Under the pieces are notes generated by a model, which was not told the DNA's origin, did not search any database, and saw only the letters and a program-made list of their open reading frames with translations. This document shows, in pieces, positions 9,229-16,732 of a DNA stretch of 35,075 nt. This stretch comes from Mariprofundaceae bacterium. Lineage in GTDB: Bacteria; Pseudomonadota; Zetaproteobacteria; Mariprofundales; Mariprofundaceae. A program made the position numbers and the translations under genes. The stretch covers positions 1 to 35,075 of the forward strand of contig JAUZQT010000071.1 of NCBI GenBank assembly GCA_030950825.1, written 5' to 3'. Within the stretch, counting starts at the first letter, position 1, and each line of letters starts with the position of its first letter.

Positions 9229-9906
9229 ATGAAACAAAGATTGATGGTTGCCTTGGATGTAGCCAGCACAGAAGAAGCGCTGAACATACAAAGCCAGTTG
9301 GCCGAGCACGTTGCTTGGTTCAAGGTTGGCTTACGACTATTTGTGGCAGAAGGTGCTCCCTTAATAAAGAAATTGCTACAATCACATAAAGTATTTCTTG
9401 ATTTAAAATTCCATGACATTCCTAACACTGTAGCACAAGCCATTGAAAGCGCTGGCGCTCTGGGTGTACAAATGGTCAATGTCCATGCGGCTGGTGGCGC
9501 TGATATGCTCAAGCGATCAGTTGCCGCTGCATCAGCATTTCCCGATATGAAGCTGATTGCCGTGACCGTACTAACCAGCGATTGCATGCCCGCTGAACAG
9601 GCTAAAAAGCTAGCTGTTGAACGGGCTATACTGGCAAAAAAATCAGGCTTAGATGGCGTAGTTTGTAGTGTTCACGAGGTCGCAAGCATTAAAGCAGCTT
9701 GTGGCAATGGTTTTATAGCCGTTACCCCTGGTATTCGCTGGGGAGATCAGGATATTCAAGATCAAAAGCGCGTTGCCGACCCTACTTTTGCTATCCAACA
9801 AGGAGCCGACTATCTTGTTGTGGGTAGGCCTATTATTCAGGCTGCAATACCTGCAAATGCTGCCGATGAAGCTGTTACCATGATGCAAAGAGGCCTTCAA
9901 TGTTAA
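9229..9906 (+). CDS. pyrF: Orotidine 5'-phosphate decarboxylase
   Basis: Final step of UMP synthesis. It is a 225-residue TIM barrel with the catalytic DLKFHDIPNT motif (D58, K60, D63), D10 and K32 in the substrate site, and VTPGIR plus VVGRPI phosphate-binding motifs near the C-terminus. Purine-rich AAGGATAGG lies upstream of the ATG. Its 3' end overlaps hisF by seven bases. The placement after lapB is common in Gammaproteobacteria. Confidence 0.95.
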   Translation: MKQRLMVALDVASTEEALNIQSQLAEHVAWFKVGLRLFVAEGAPLIKKLLQSHKVFLDLKFHDIPNTVAQAIESAGALGVQMVNVHAAGGADMLKRSVAAASAFPDMKLIAVTVLTSDCMPAEQAKKLAVERAILAKKSGLDGVVCSVHEVASIKAACGNGFIAVTPGIRWGDQDIQDQKRVADPTFAIQQGADYLVVGRPIIQAAIPANAADEAVTMMQRGLQC

Positions 9907-10673
9907 GTAAACGTATTATCCCTTGTCTTGATATTGCCCATGGGCGTGTGGTCAAAGGCGTTCAGTTTGTTGATATTATTGATGCTGGCGACCCTGTTGA
10001 AGCAGCCATTAAATATGATGAGCAAGGAGCCGATGAGCTGACCTTTCTGGATATTCGCGCCAGCCATGAAAGCCGTGATACACTCTATCATATGGTAACT
10101 GAAGTCGCCGAACATGTTTTTATGCCACTTACTGTCGGTGGCGGTGTTAAAGCCCTTAAAGATATTGAAGGGCTGCTACATGCAGGTGCGGATAAAGTGT
10201 CTATCAACACTGCGGCAATTTTTAACCCAGAGTTGGTGAAAGAAGCAGCAGAGCGATTTGGTTCATCCACCATTGTTGTGGCTGTGGATGCGAAATCCGT
10301 TCAAAAAGAGGGCGAAGAAAACCATTGGGAATGTTTTACCCATGGTGGCCGCAAAGCTACAGGCATCAATACTGTGGAATGGGCCAAGAGAATGTCTGAC
10401 TACGGTGCGGGCGAAATTCTTTTAACCAGCATGGATGCCGATGGCACCAAAGAAGGTTACGATATTCCACTCATCCGTGCCGTCTCAGATGCAATCACAG
10501 CCAATGTGGTGGCATCGGGTGGTGTTGGCACACTCGAACATCTCGCCGAAGGGCTGCGTGATGGCAAAGCCGACGCTGTACTTGCTGCTTCGATTTTTCA
10601 TTTTGGCACATTCACCATCGCCGAAAGCAAAGCTTATTTGGCAGCACAAGGCATTCCTGTTCGCCAAGTTTAA
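9900..10673 (+). CDS. hisF: Imidazole glycerol phosphate synthase, cyclase subunit
   Basis: Cyclase half of the HisH-HisF complex, producing imidazole glycerol phosphate and AICAR in histidine synthesis. It is a (beta/alpha)8 barrel of 257 residues with RIIPCLDIAHGRVVKG (catalytic D11), GGGVK, VAVDAK (second catalytic Asp near 130) and a late phosphate site VVASGGVG. The glutaminase hisH and the rest of the pathway are absent from the window, so it sits apart from other his genes except hisC. It overlaps pyrF by seven bases. Confidence 0.95.
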   Translation: MLSKRIIPCLDIAHGRVVKGVQFVDIIDAGDPVEAAIKYDEQGADELTFLDIRASHESRDTLYHMVTEVAEHVFMPLTVGGGVKALKDIEGLLHAGADKVSINTAAIFNPELVKEAAERFGSSTIVVAVDAKSVQKEGEENHWECFTHGGRKATGINTVEWAKRMSDYGAGEILLTSMDADGTKEGYDIPLIRAVSDAITANVVASGGVGTLEHLAEGLRDGKADAVLAASIFHFGTFTIAESKAYLAAQGIPVRQV

Positions 10674-10715
10674 ATCGCGCCCAAAAAAGGTGTGCTACAA
10701 AACAAAACTTCTACC

Positions 10716-12242
10716 ATGAAAAACATTACATTAACGACACTCAATGCCCGCTACTCCCACACTTCGCTTGCTTTACGTTACTTGTTTGCCAATCTAAAAG
10801 AGCTTCAGCAGCACGCTGATATTGTTGAATTCACCATTAATGACAATATACAAGATATTACTGAGCAGCTACTGACTAAGCCACTGTTGGCTGAAAATGT
10901 GCGCATTATTGGTATTGGTGTTTATATATGGAACGCCATTCAGGTATCTGAACTTATTCAAACATTAAAAAAAATATCCCCCGAAACCATCATTATTCTT
11001 GGCGGCCCTGAAGTAAGTTATGATCCAATACGCATCAATATGAGTGTCGCTGATTATATTATTCGTGGTGAAGGTGAGCTTGCCTTTTATGAAGTTTGCA
11101 AAACAATTCTAAATCATCAAATGCCAGTAACAAGGGTCGTTGATGCAGGAACTGTCAGCCTTGATGCTATTGAGCTTCCCTATCGCTATTACACTGATGA
11201 GGATGTGAAAAACCGCCACATTTATGTTGAAGCATCGCGGGGCTGCCCTTTTTCTTGCGAGTTTTGCCTTTCTTCCATAGATCATCGTGTACGCAACCTA
11301 TTCATCAATCGCCTATTGGATGAATTTGAGATCCTTTGGCGACGCGGTGTACGAAATTTCAAATTTATTGATCGAACATTTAACCTAAGCCCTAAAATAT
11401 CCAATCAGATTTTGGATTTCTTTCTAACCAAAAGTGATGACTATTTTGTCCACTTTGAAGTCATCCCAGATCACTTTCCAATCAGCATCCAGCAACGCAT
11501 CAAACAATTTAAACCAGCATCATTACAATTAGAGATTGGCATTCAAACACTCAACATTGATGTGGCGGCAACCATTCAACGCAAACTGAATATTGCCAAA
11601 ATAAAAACAAACATTGCTTTTTTGGAAGAGCATACCCATGCCCATATGCACTTGGATTTGATTGTTGGCCTGCCTGGTGAAAGTTTAGAAAGTTTTGCAC
11701 AAGGCTTAAACCAACTTTGCAGCCTGACCAATGCAGAAATTCAGATTGGCATTTTAAAGAGCCTTTCTGGAACCAGTCTTTCACGGCATAATACGGTATA
11801 TAACATGGTTTATAGCGACATTCCACCCTATGATATTCTAAAAAGTGATCAGTTGAGCTTTGATGATATACAAAAAATGAAACGTTTCGCCCGTTTTTGG
11901 AACCTGTACAAAAACAGTGGAAACTTCAAAAAGAGCATCACGCTTTTATGGCCAAACAACGATGTTTTTGAACGTTTCTTTGCATTTTCTTTATGGATTT
12001 ATGCGCAAACCAATGCCACTTGGCAGATCTCTCTAGATCGCCTTGCTGCATTACTTTTTGATTATTTAATACATATAGAGCATGATGACAAACAATACAT
12101 TGCTGATTGCTTGGTACAGGATTTGATGAAAATTGAAGGTCGTGTTTTACCTGCTTTTTTACGCCCTTATACACCATACACAAGCAAAAAAACTCAAGTG
12201 AAGGCATCTGGACATAATAAACGCCAACTTCGTCACCTTTAA
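10716..12242 (+). CDS. B12-binding radical SAM protein (DUF4080-like C-terminus)
   Basis: Radical SAM enzyme of unknown substrate, 508 residues. The N-terminal ~130 residues form a B12-binding Rossmann domain (ITLTTLNARYSHTSLALRYL, GGPEVSYD, IIRGEGE). A radical SAM core follows with C177-P-F-S-C181-E-F-C184, binding the 4Fe-4S cluster. The C-terminal ~170 residues resemble DUF4080-type tails and end in a basic stretch. ATG 10716 is chosen over GTG 10692 because MKNITLTTLNARY is the usual family start. It may be cotranscribed with hisF 42 bases upstream. The stop codon lies inside the left arm of an inverted-repeat element. Confidence 0.85.
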   Translation: MKNITLTTLNARYSHTSLALRYLFANLKELQQHADIVEFTINDNIQDITEQLLTKPLLAENVRIIGIGVYIWNAIQVSELIQTLKKISPETIIILGGPEVSYDPIRINMSVADYIIRGEGELAFYEVCKTILNHQMPVTRVVDAGTVSLDAIELPYRYYTDEDVKNRHIYVEASRGCPFSCEFCLSSIDHRVRNLFINRLLDEFEILWRRGVRNFKFIDRTFNLSPKISNQILDFFLTKSDDYFVHFEVIPDHFPISIQQRIKQFKPASLQLEIGIQTLNIDVAATIQRKLNIAKIKTNIAFLEEHTHAHMHLDLIVGLPGESLESFAQGLNQLCSLTNAEIQIGILKSLSGTSLSRHNTVYNMVYSDIPPYDILKSDQLSFDDIQKMKRFARFWNLYKNSGNFKKSITLLWPNNDVFERFFAFSLWIYAQTNATWQISLDRLAALLFDYLIHIEHDDKQYIADCLVQDLMKIEGRVLPAFLRPYTPYTSKKTQVKASGHNKRQLRHL

Positions 12243-12409
12243 CCTGAATAATTCACAAATACTGTCGTGCCCTTGCTTGCCCCTTTATCCGCAACGGATT
12301 CTTTGCCAGTCGACCGTATCCACTGGTACGGCACTTCCGACAAAAAAATCGTTACTAATAAAGGTTCTTCGCAATCATCACAATGATTTATGAATTACTC
12401 AGGTTAAAG
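12237..12409. mobile_element. MITE-like element with 19-bp terminal inverted repeats
   Basis: The left arm CTTTAACCTGAATAATTCA (12237-12255) and the right arm TGAATTACTCAGGTTAAAG (12391-12409) are inverted copies with one mismatch. The ~135-base interior has no gene but contains small nested hairpins (ATCCG/CGGAT at 12287-12299, CCGTA/TACGG at 12314-12331). The size and lack of a transposase suggest a non-autonomous element. Its left arm overlaps the end of the radical SAM gene. TTAA abuts both sides but is part of the palindrome, so a target duplication is unproven. Confidence 0.6.
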
Positions 12410-12417
12410 AGTAGCAA

Positions 12418-12480
12418 TCAAATAACTTGTACACTTCAAACTTATTTTTATTCAGCATCAGCGTTCGTTACAAAAAAACA
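12418..12480. repeat. Degenerate half copy of the 22194-22353 element
   Basis: AAATAACTT, TTCAAACTT, CAGCATC(A/G)GCGTT and a following A-run occur in the same order and spacing as in the left half of the 160-bp element at 22194-22353. The right half is missing. It ends where the promoter of the small basic gene begins. Confidence 0.6.
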
Positions 12481-12481
12481 G

Positions 12482-12510
12482 TTGCAAAACAACTTATATT
12501 CATGTATAAA
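12482..12510 (+). promoter_or_regulatory. Sigma70-type promoter for the small basic gene
   Basis: TTGCAA (12482-12487) and TATAAA (12505-12510) are separated by exactly 17 bases. The predicted start near 12517 gives a leader of about 38 bases with a ribosome site. This is the best-looking promoter in the window. Confidence 0.65.
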
Positions 12511-12513
12511 TCT

Positions 12514-12550
12514 ACATTGACTTTTACAGCGAAAGCTGAATGTAAGGAGG
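12514..12550 (+). promoter_or_regulatory. 5' leader hairpin with GAAA tetraloop and ribosome site
   Basis: CAGC-GAAA-GCTG (12527-12538) makes a short stem closed by a GNRA tetraloop. ACATT (12514-12518) can pair with AATGT (12539-12543) to extend it across an internal bulge. AAGGAGG (12544-12550) follows at once. The structure could control or protect translation initiation. Confidence 0.45.
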
Positions 12551-12555
12551 CAAAA

Positions 12556-12729
12556 ATGCTCGGAAGACACCAAAAGACAACAGGCGAAGAAACAACCCTT
12601 ATTAAAGTACAATGGAGAAAGCTCCGTACTTGGCATCTGAATGAGAAAAAACGCCTGAAAAGAGCTATGAACAAACGTTTTAGACAGGAAGGAAAAAGAG
12701 AAATTTTATTCAACCAAGTTTCTGCCTAA
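12556..12729 (+). CDS. Small, highly basic protein of unknown function (57 aa)
   Basis: Not recognised. The start is fixed by AAGGAGG five bases upstream. Of 57 residues, 16 are Lys/Arg against 5 Glu and no Asp, giving a net charge near +11. Residues 20-49 (from WRKLRTWHLNEKKRLKRAMN) look like a charged amphipathic helix. There is no membrane span or cysteine. A consensus promoter, leader hairpin and terminator enclose it as a one-gene unit. An RNA- or DNA-binding role fits the charge but is only inference. The reading frame extends upstream to 12427, but that part is repeat DNA and lies before the promoter. Confidence 0.7.
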   Translation: MLGRHQKTTGEETTLIKVQWRKLRTWHLNEKKRLKRAMNKRFRQEGKREILFNQVSA

Positions 12730-12788
12730 ATTTTCTCTGCATAAACTTAACCCTCACCCGTATTATTCACGAATATTACGCGTAAAGA

Positions 12789-12814
12789 AGCCTCGCTGAT
12801 GCGGGGCTTTTTTT
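12789..12814 (+). terminator. Rho-independent terminator
   Basis: AGCCTCG (12789-12795) and CGGGGCT (12802-12808) pair with one G-T wobble around a six-base loop, followed directly by six Ts. It ends the unit of the small basic gene 60 bases after its stop. Confidence 0.8.
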
Positions 12815-12997
12815 GGCTATGTCGCAAACCCCTGTTGAAACTGTCCAGTTTTTCCCAGCGTGCTGGGTTAAGTCCATGCCTTCTGGAAGGCGAATGCCGC
12901 AGCAGTCCTCATTTTGAATTTTAAGCCTGCTTGTGTGTTTTGCCCAACATCAACAGTTAATTTACTTTCCATTAAGCCTCCAAAATAATGTCATTTG

Positions 12998-13220
12998 TAT
13001 AGTAACTATTCAGCTCACTATTGACTTTATCCGATATACCCCATGTGTCGGTCATTCTCGTACTTCGACAAGCTCAGTAAACAGGATGCTGAGCTTGTCG
13101 AAGCACAAGGATCCATTGATAACCACGATTTTCATCATGGACTCCCAATACAAGCACTTGGGATGAACTGTGCATAGAGTCAAGTTGGGCATCTTGTTAG
13201 CATGCTAAATAGTTACAATA
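12998..13220. mobile_element. Element with inverted ends and nested repeat
   Basis: GTAACTATTCAGC at 13002-13014 and GCTAAATAGTTAC at 13204-13216 are inverted copies with one mismatch, and the similarity continues a few bases outward (TATA/AATA). The interior carries the dispersed repeat at 13063-13160 and no coding frame. GCTAAATAGTTAC also occurs alone at 15735-15747. The interior block around TTATCCGATAT recurs near 34170. Confidence 0.5.
13063..13160. repeat. Dispersed intergenic repeat, copy 2, with 15-bp palindrome
   Basis: CTTCGACAAGCTCAG (13063-13077) and CTGAGCTTGTCGAAG (13089-13103) form a perfect 15-bp inverted repeat with an 11-base spacer. CAATACAAGCACTTG (13146-13160) matches copy 1 near the window start. 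As RNA it would form a strong hairpin on either strand. Confidence 0.7.
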
Positions 13221-13450
13221 AGCTAACTCTGTCATCATCGCTAAAAAAGACATCTTCTCGTCTGTTTCCACGTTAAGTAATATGATTTAAAGGGTAGCGT
13301 CCCCTTTGTGCTTTATTGACAAGAGTTCTCAAGAAAGTATGAGACCCCACCTGCACAATTAGGATGCAAATGCGCGAAACAAGACCTGACCCCATCTGTG
13401 TGACCCATCTGCTATAGGCCAGCAGAATTGGATGGTTGTCGTGCACGTTT

Positions 13451-15622
13451 CTACGCTTGTTGAATCTCAGATACGACTTTCTTTATTTTTTTGTAGGATG
13501 TTGGTTTGCTCAATATTTCAATCGGAAGGGCGCTGCCTTGCTGAAGTTTCTTTGCATCCGCATAGGCTGTAATCATAAGGATCGGGAGCTGTGCGTTATA
13601 CTGGTAAATAAGGTTGCTAAGATCCATGCCGTCCATGCCAGGCATGCGAAAATCAGTGACCAACATGTCGAATGCTTTGTCCTTCTCTTTTATAGCCTGC
13701 TGGAAGAGTATTAAGGCTGCTTCGCCACTTTCCGCAGTGGTGACTTGCAGGCCGATACGTTCAAGGAAATGCTGGTGTACATGCAAAACTTCAGGGCTAT
13801 CGTCTACCAAAAGTATGCGCCAAGGTTTAATGTTTTGGGGCACTTCTTCTGAATTCGATTGTGGCGTTGGTGTGGTTGCCTTTTCAATGCTGTTTGGCGC
13901 TAGGCTTACCTCATGCTCTAAAGGAAGGCCTGTTTCTTCTTGAGAATCTTCAGTTTGAGAACCTTCAGCTCGAGGCTCGGCCAGCATAGGCGGGAATGTG
14001 ATGTTGATTTGAGTGCCTTTACCCAGTGTGGATTGAATGTCAAATTCACCACGGTGATTGCGAACAATGCGCTGTACCATAGCCAGTCCCAAGCCAGTCC
14101 CCCCCTCTTTTGAACGCGATGTCCAAAAGGTCTTGGTTACTTTGGGAATGTCTTCTGCAGCAATACCTTTGCCTTCATCACTGACGCAAATGTGAAGTGC
14201 TGGGGCATCATGAGCGGCCAATTTATGATGCATGTCGGTATATAGTCGGATATTGATACAGCCAGCTGTCTGCATTGATTCTGTAGCATTCTTGATGAGA
14301 TTCATTAAAATTTGTTCTAATTGTGTTGGATTGATGGCAATGGATGGTAGATTTTTTTCGACATCAAGATGCAATTGAATGTGTGCAGGCAACTGAACGC
14401 GTAAGAGGTTTGTGATGCTTGTTAACGATTGATGCATGGCCTGGCTATCTATGGATTTATCGCCCTCGTTTGGCGTGTTGAGTGTCAAAAGATGAGTGAT
14501 CATGTTTGAGCCACGTTCGCCTGCATCAATAATCAAACCCAATTGCCTGGCAATATCTTGATCTTCCACCGTAAACTGCATAACTTCAGCTGTACCAATC
14601 ACACTGGTGAGGACATTGCGAAAATCATGCACAATACCTGCCACAAGGGTGCTCATATGACCATCATGCATGTTTTTTTGCATTTCAGAACGCATGGACT
14701 CGTTTTTGGTGATATCAAGTAAAAAACAGATTCCAACAGTTTTTCCATGAATATCTAAGTTACTGCTTTGCCCAATCATTTGTAACAGCGCTCCATGACT
14801 GTTGCGGCCACGAATATAAAACTGTTGGGATTCAATCAAAGGGGAGGTGAAGCTTTTGAGGCAGGCTTGAGTGACTTCATGCCTATCCTCCATGAGGGCA
14901 ATGATATCCACTTTTTCTCCAACAAGCCTGGTGGCATCTTTGCAATAAACCTGTTGCATGGCGGTGTTGACATAGGTGATATGCGGCACATCTTGATTGA
15001 TCTGCTCGAATATAAACACGGGTATAGGGCTATGATTTAAAAAGCCAAAGGCTGATTCTTTTGCCTTCTCTTTTTCGTGAAATGACACTCTAGCATGGCG
15101 ACTTACGATATAGATGTAGTATGGTATAACAATTAACGATAATACTTGCAGTAGCAAGAGTGGAAAGTCGAGCGTTTGTTGTAAAATATAATAGGAGAAG
15201 GCACAGCTGAATAAAAATGAAAGCAATGCCAAGGTCTGTGCGTATAGCAGTATGCTGTCACCAAAACGAATACCATTGCTCATCATCATCATGAAATAAA
15301 ATAAAAAGATACCACTATGCTGACCGCCATCAACGATGATTCCAATGGTAATCAACAGGGCATCCAGTATGGGAGATACGATGAGACGAACAGTGCAAAG
15401 TGGGCGACGAGAAATATTGAGCAGTGTATAAACTTGCCAGCCGATATAAATGAGTATGATGCCGACATACCAGGTTTGGTATGTCGCTGTTACGCCACTG
15501 TGGAAATGAACGTATAAAACGCCAAAAATAATCGCAATAAGGCGAGTCCATGTTTGTTGCCGTTGATTCGGGATCAAATCCTGTGTGTGTGTTGGCAGTG
15601 AGCGAACCATCCAGTGATACAA
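13451..15622 (-). CDS. Hybrid sensor histidine kinase (RpfC-like membrane input, PAS, receiver)
   Basis: Membrane sensor of 723 residues. Residues ~28-175 hold about five or six membrane spans with a SNGIRFG motif resembling the GNGFRFG of RpfC-type sensors. A PAS domain follows (~190-305). The histidine is H332 in IVHDFRNVLTS, an NtrB-like box with D-F-x-N. The ATPase domain has NLIKNATESM (N445), DEGKGI and GGTGLGL. A low-complexity linker (550-598) leads to a receiver with D657 in DFRMPGMDG and K706. The start is TTG 15622 or ATG 15610, neither with a clear ribosome site. No separate response regulator or Hpt gene adjoins. The ligand is unknown; a fatty-acid signal, as for RpfC, is speculative. 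Confidence 0.88.
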   Translation of the reverse strand: MYHWMVRSLPTHTQDLIPNQRQQTWTRLIAIIFGVLYVHFHSGVTATYQTWYVGIILIYIGWQVYTLLNISRRPLCTVRLIVSPILDALLITIGIIVDGGQHSGIFLFYFMMMMSNGIRFGDSILLYAQTLALLSFLFSCAFSYYILQQTLDFPLLLLQVLSLIVIPYYIYIVSRHARVSFHEKEKAKESAFGFLNHSPIPVFIFEQINQDVPHITYVNTAMQQVYCKDATRLVGEKVDIIALMEDRHEVTQACLKSFTSPLIESQQFYIRGRNSHGALLQMIGQSSNLDIHGKTVGICFLLDITKNESMRSEMQKNMHDGHMSTLVAGIVHDFRNVLTSVIGTAEVMQFTVEDQDIARQLGLIIDAGERGSNMITHLLTLNTPNEGDKSIDSQAMHQSLTSITNLLRVQLPAHIQLHLDVEKNLPSIAINPTQLEQILMNLIKNATESMQTAGCINIRLYTDMHHKLAAHDAPALHICVSDEGKGIAAEDIPKVTKTFWTSRSKEGGTGLGLAMVQRIVRNHRGEFDIQSTLGKGTQINITFPPMLAEPRAEGSQTEDSQEETGLPLEHEVSLAPNSIEKATTPTPQSNSEEVPQNIKPWRILLVDDSPEVLHVHQHFLERIGLQVTTAESGEAALILFQQAIKEKDKAFDMLVTDFRMPGMDGMDLSNLIYQYNAQLPILMITAYADAKKLQQGSALPIEILSKPTSYKKIKKVVSEIQQA

Positions 15623-15734
15623 AATACAGTTTTTCAGTGTGCCCTCCCATGGGATTGTAATAGAAAAACAGCTATTTTCACCCCTTATAGTCAGTGATGT
15701 GCATTACGTTTTATGGAACAAATAAGGTCAGCGC

Positions 15735-15862
15735 GCTAAATAGTTACTATTCAATTCTAGTATAGACCATATGTCGGCGTTAGCTAGCCTAAATTATTCA
15801 GGTTGGGTGATTTCTAAGCCATGGCAGGGTATAGTGCGCGAAATCTTGAATAATCAGGTTTG
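15735..15862. repeat. Cluster of intergenic motif copies upstream of suhB
   Basis: GCTAAATAGTTAC (15735-15747) matches the ends of the 12998-13220 element. CCTAAATTATTCAGGTT (15788-15804) is a near-perfect palindrome of the CCTGAATAATTCAGG type. TTGAATAATCAGGTT (15846-15860) is a further diverged copy touching the suhB ribosome site. These fill the 249-base gap between the divergent kinase and suhB and could act as operators or be element remnants. Confidence 0.5.
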
Positions 15863-15871
15863 GAGTTTTCA

Positions 15872-16642
15872 ATGTTGTATGTTGCTGTGCGAGCTGCCCG
15901 TAAGGCAGGTGATTTCATTGCGCGAAGTTTTGACGAACGTTCGGGTTTGAAAATTCAGGAAAAGAAAGATAGAGATTTTGTGACTGACGTGGATAAGAAA
16001 GCCGAAAATCTTATTCTAAACGAAATTCGCAGACATTACCCAGATCATGGTATTGTTGCTGAAGAATCGGAGCGCACCAATCCCAATGCCTCAATCCAGT
16101 GGTATGTTGATCCGCTGGATGGCACTACTAATTTTATTCATGGCTATCCTCATTTTGCGGTGTCTATTTCGGCGTGGCGTGATGGCAAGCCTTTTTTGGC
16201 CGTGATTCATGACCCTATCAAGGATGAAACCTTTGAAGCGCAACGCGGCAATGGTGCCTTTTTAAATCGCCGTCGCCTGCGCGTGGCTAGCGCTGGAAGG
16301 GTTAGCCATGCCATTTTTGCGTCTGGTTTGCCGCCGTACCGTCGGCGTACACAAATGGATTCTTTTATGAAACGCATGGATGTTTGTATGCGCGAAGCGG
16401 AGGGCTATCGCAGAGGTGGATCTGCCGCTTTGGATCTGGCCTATGTTGCAGCTGGGCGCTTGGATGCTTATTGGGAAGGCGGCCTGTGTGCTTGGGATAT
16501 TGCAGCAGGTATACTGTTGGTTCAAGAGGCTGGTGGCATTGTAACTGACTTGGATGGGGCTAGTGTCGACCTTGAAAAAGGGGATGTTTTATGTGCTAAT
16601 GGCATATTGCATCGGCAGTTTTTATCGTTGTTGAAACTATAA
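15872..16642 (+). CDS. suhB: Inositol-1-monophosphatase family protein
   Basis: Mg-dependent phosphatase of the IMPase fold, 256 residues. Metal ligands are visible: E64/E65 in VAEES, DPLDGTTN (D80, D83) and WD (D209) in CAWDIAAG. Best family match is SuhB, which dephosphorylates inositol phosphate and in E. coli also joins rRNA antitermination complexes. ATG 15872 is chosen because TTTGGAG lies six bases upstream and MLYVAVRAARKAG is the usual start; a TTG at 15860 is an alternative. An inverted repeat TTCGGC/GCCGAA (16649-16683) follows, with a loop too long for a confident terminator. Confidence 0.92.
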   Translation: MLYVAVRAARKAGDFIARSFDERSGLKIQEKKDRDFVTDVDKKAENLILNEIRRHYPDHGIVAEESERTNPNASIQWYVDPLDGTTNFIHGYPHFAVSISAWRDGKPFLAVIHDPIKDETFEAQRGNGAFLNRRRLRVASAGRVSHAIFASGLPPYRRRTQMDSFMKRMDVCMREAEGYRRGGSAALDLAYVAAGRLDAYWEGGLCAWDIAAGILLVQEAGGIVTDLDGASVDLEKGDVLCANGILHRQFLSLLKL

Positions 16643-16689
16643 AAACGATTCGGCTTGTTCTTGATTTCCCTATTAATGCCGAAGTTTTG

Positions 16690-16717
16690 TGATGTAGGTT
16701 TTATGATGTAGGTTTTA
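16690..16717. repeat. Two-copy 14-bp tandem repeat upstream of coaX
   Basis: TGATGTAGGTTTTA occurs twice head to tail (16690-16703, 16704-16717), followed by TGAGG, which may serve as the coaX ribosome site. It looks like replication slippage. Confidence 0.7.
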
Positions 16718-16732
16718 TGAGGTTCTCTTGCG

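Larger units (their letters stand above)
12815..13450. other. Gene-free repeat region
   Basis: No gene is supported in these 636 bases. A CCCAGC/GCTGGG palindrome (12854-12867) and CCTTCTGGAAGG (about 12879-12890) lie near the left side. The middle is a TIR-bounded element carrying a dispersed repeat. From 13221 to 13450 I see nothing definite. No convincing terminator for the kinase ending at 13451 is visible. Confidence 0.6.

Noticed and set aside
12427..12555. N-terminal extension of the small basic gene to 100 residues
   Set aside because: It is encoded by repeat DNA and lies largely upstream of the promoter and ribosome site that define the 57-residue protein.
12820..12940. Possible coding remnant on the minus strand (short open frame containing RLPEGMDLTQHAGKNW)
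   Set aside because: There is no start, ribosome site or family match. It may be the tail of a decayed mobile gene, but I cannot support it.
13436..13714. 92-residue plus-strand frame at the end of the RpfC-like kinase
   Set aside because: It lies antisense to the receiver domain and has no ribosome site or family signal.
15330..15650. 106-residue minus-strand frame overlapping the start of the RpfC-like kinase, with an upstream GGGAGGG
   Set aside because: It is an alternate frame of the kinase gene with no recognisable domain; I also considered a frameshifted kinase N-terminus, but the kinase frame already has a complete membrane region.
16649..16683. TTCGGC/GCCGAA inverted repeat after suhB as a terminator
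   Set aside because: The loop is over 20 bases and the following T-run is short.
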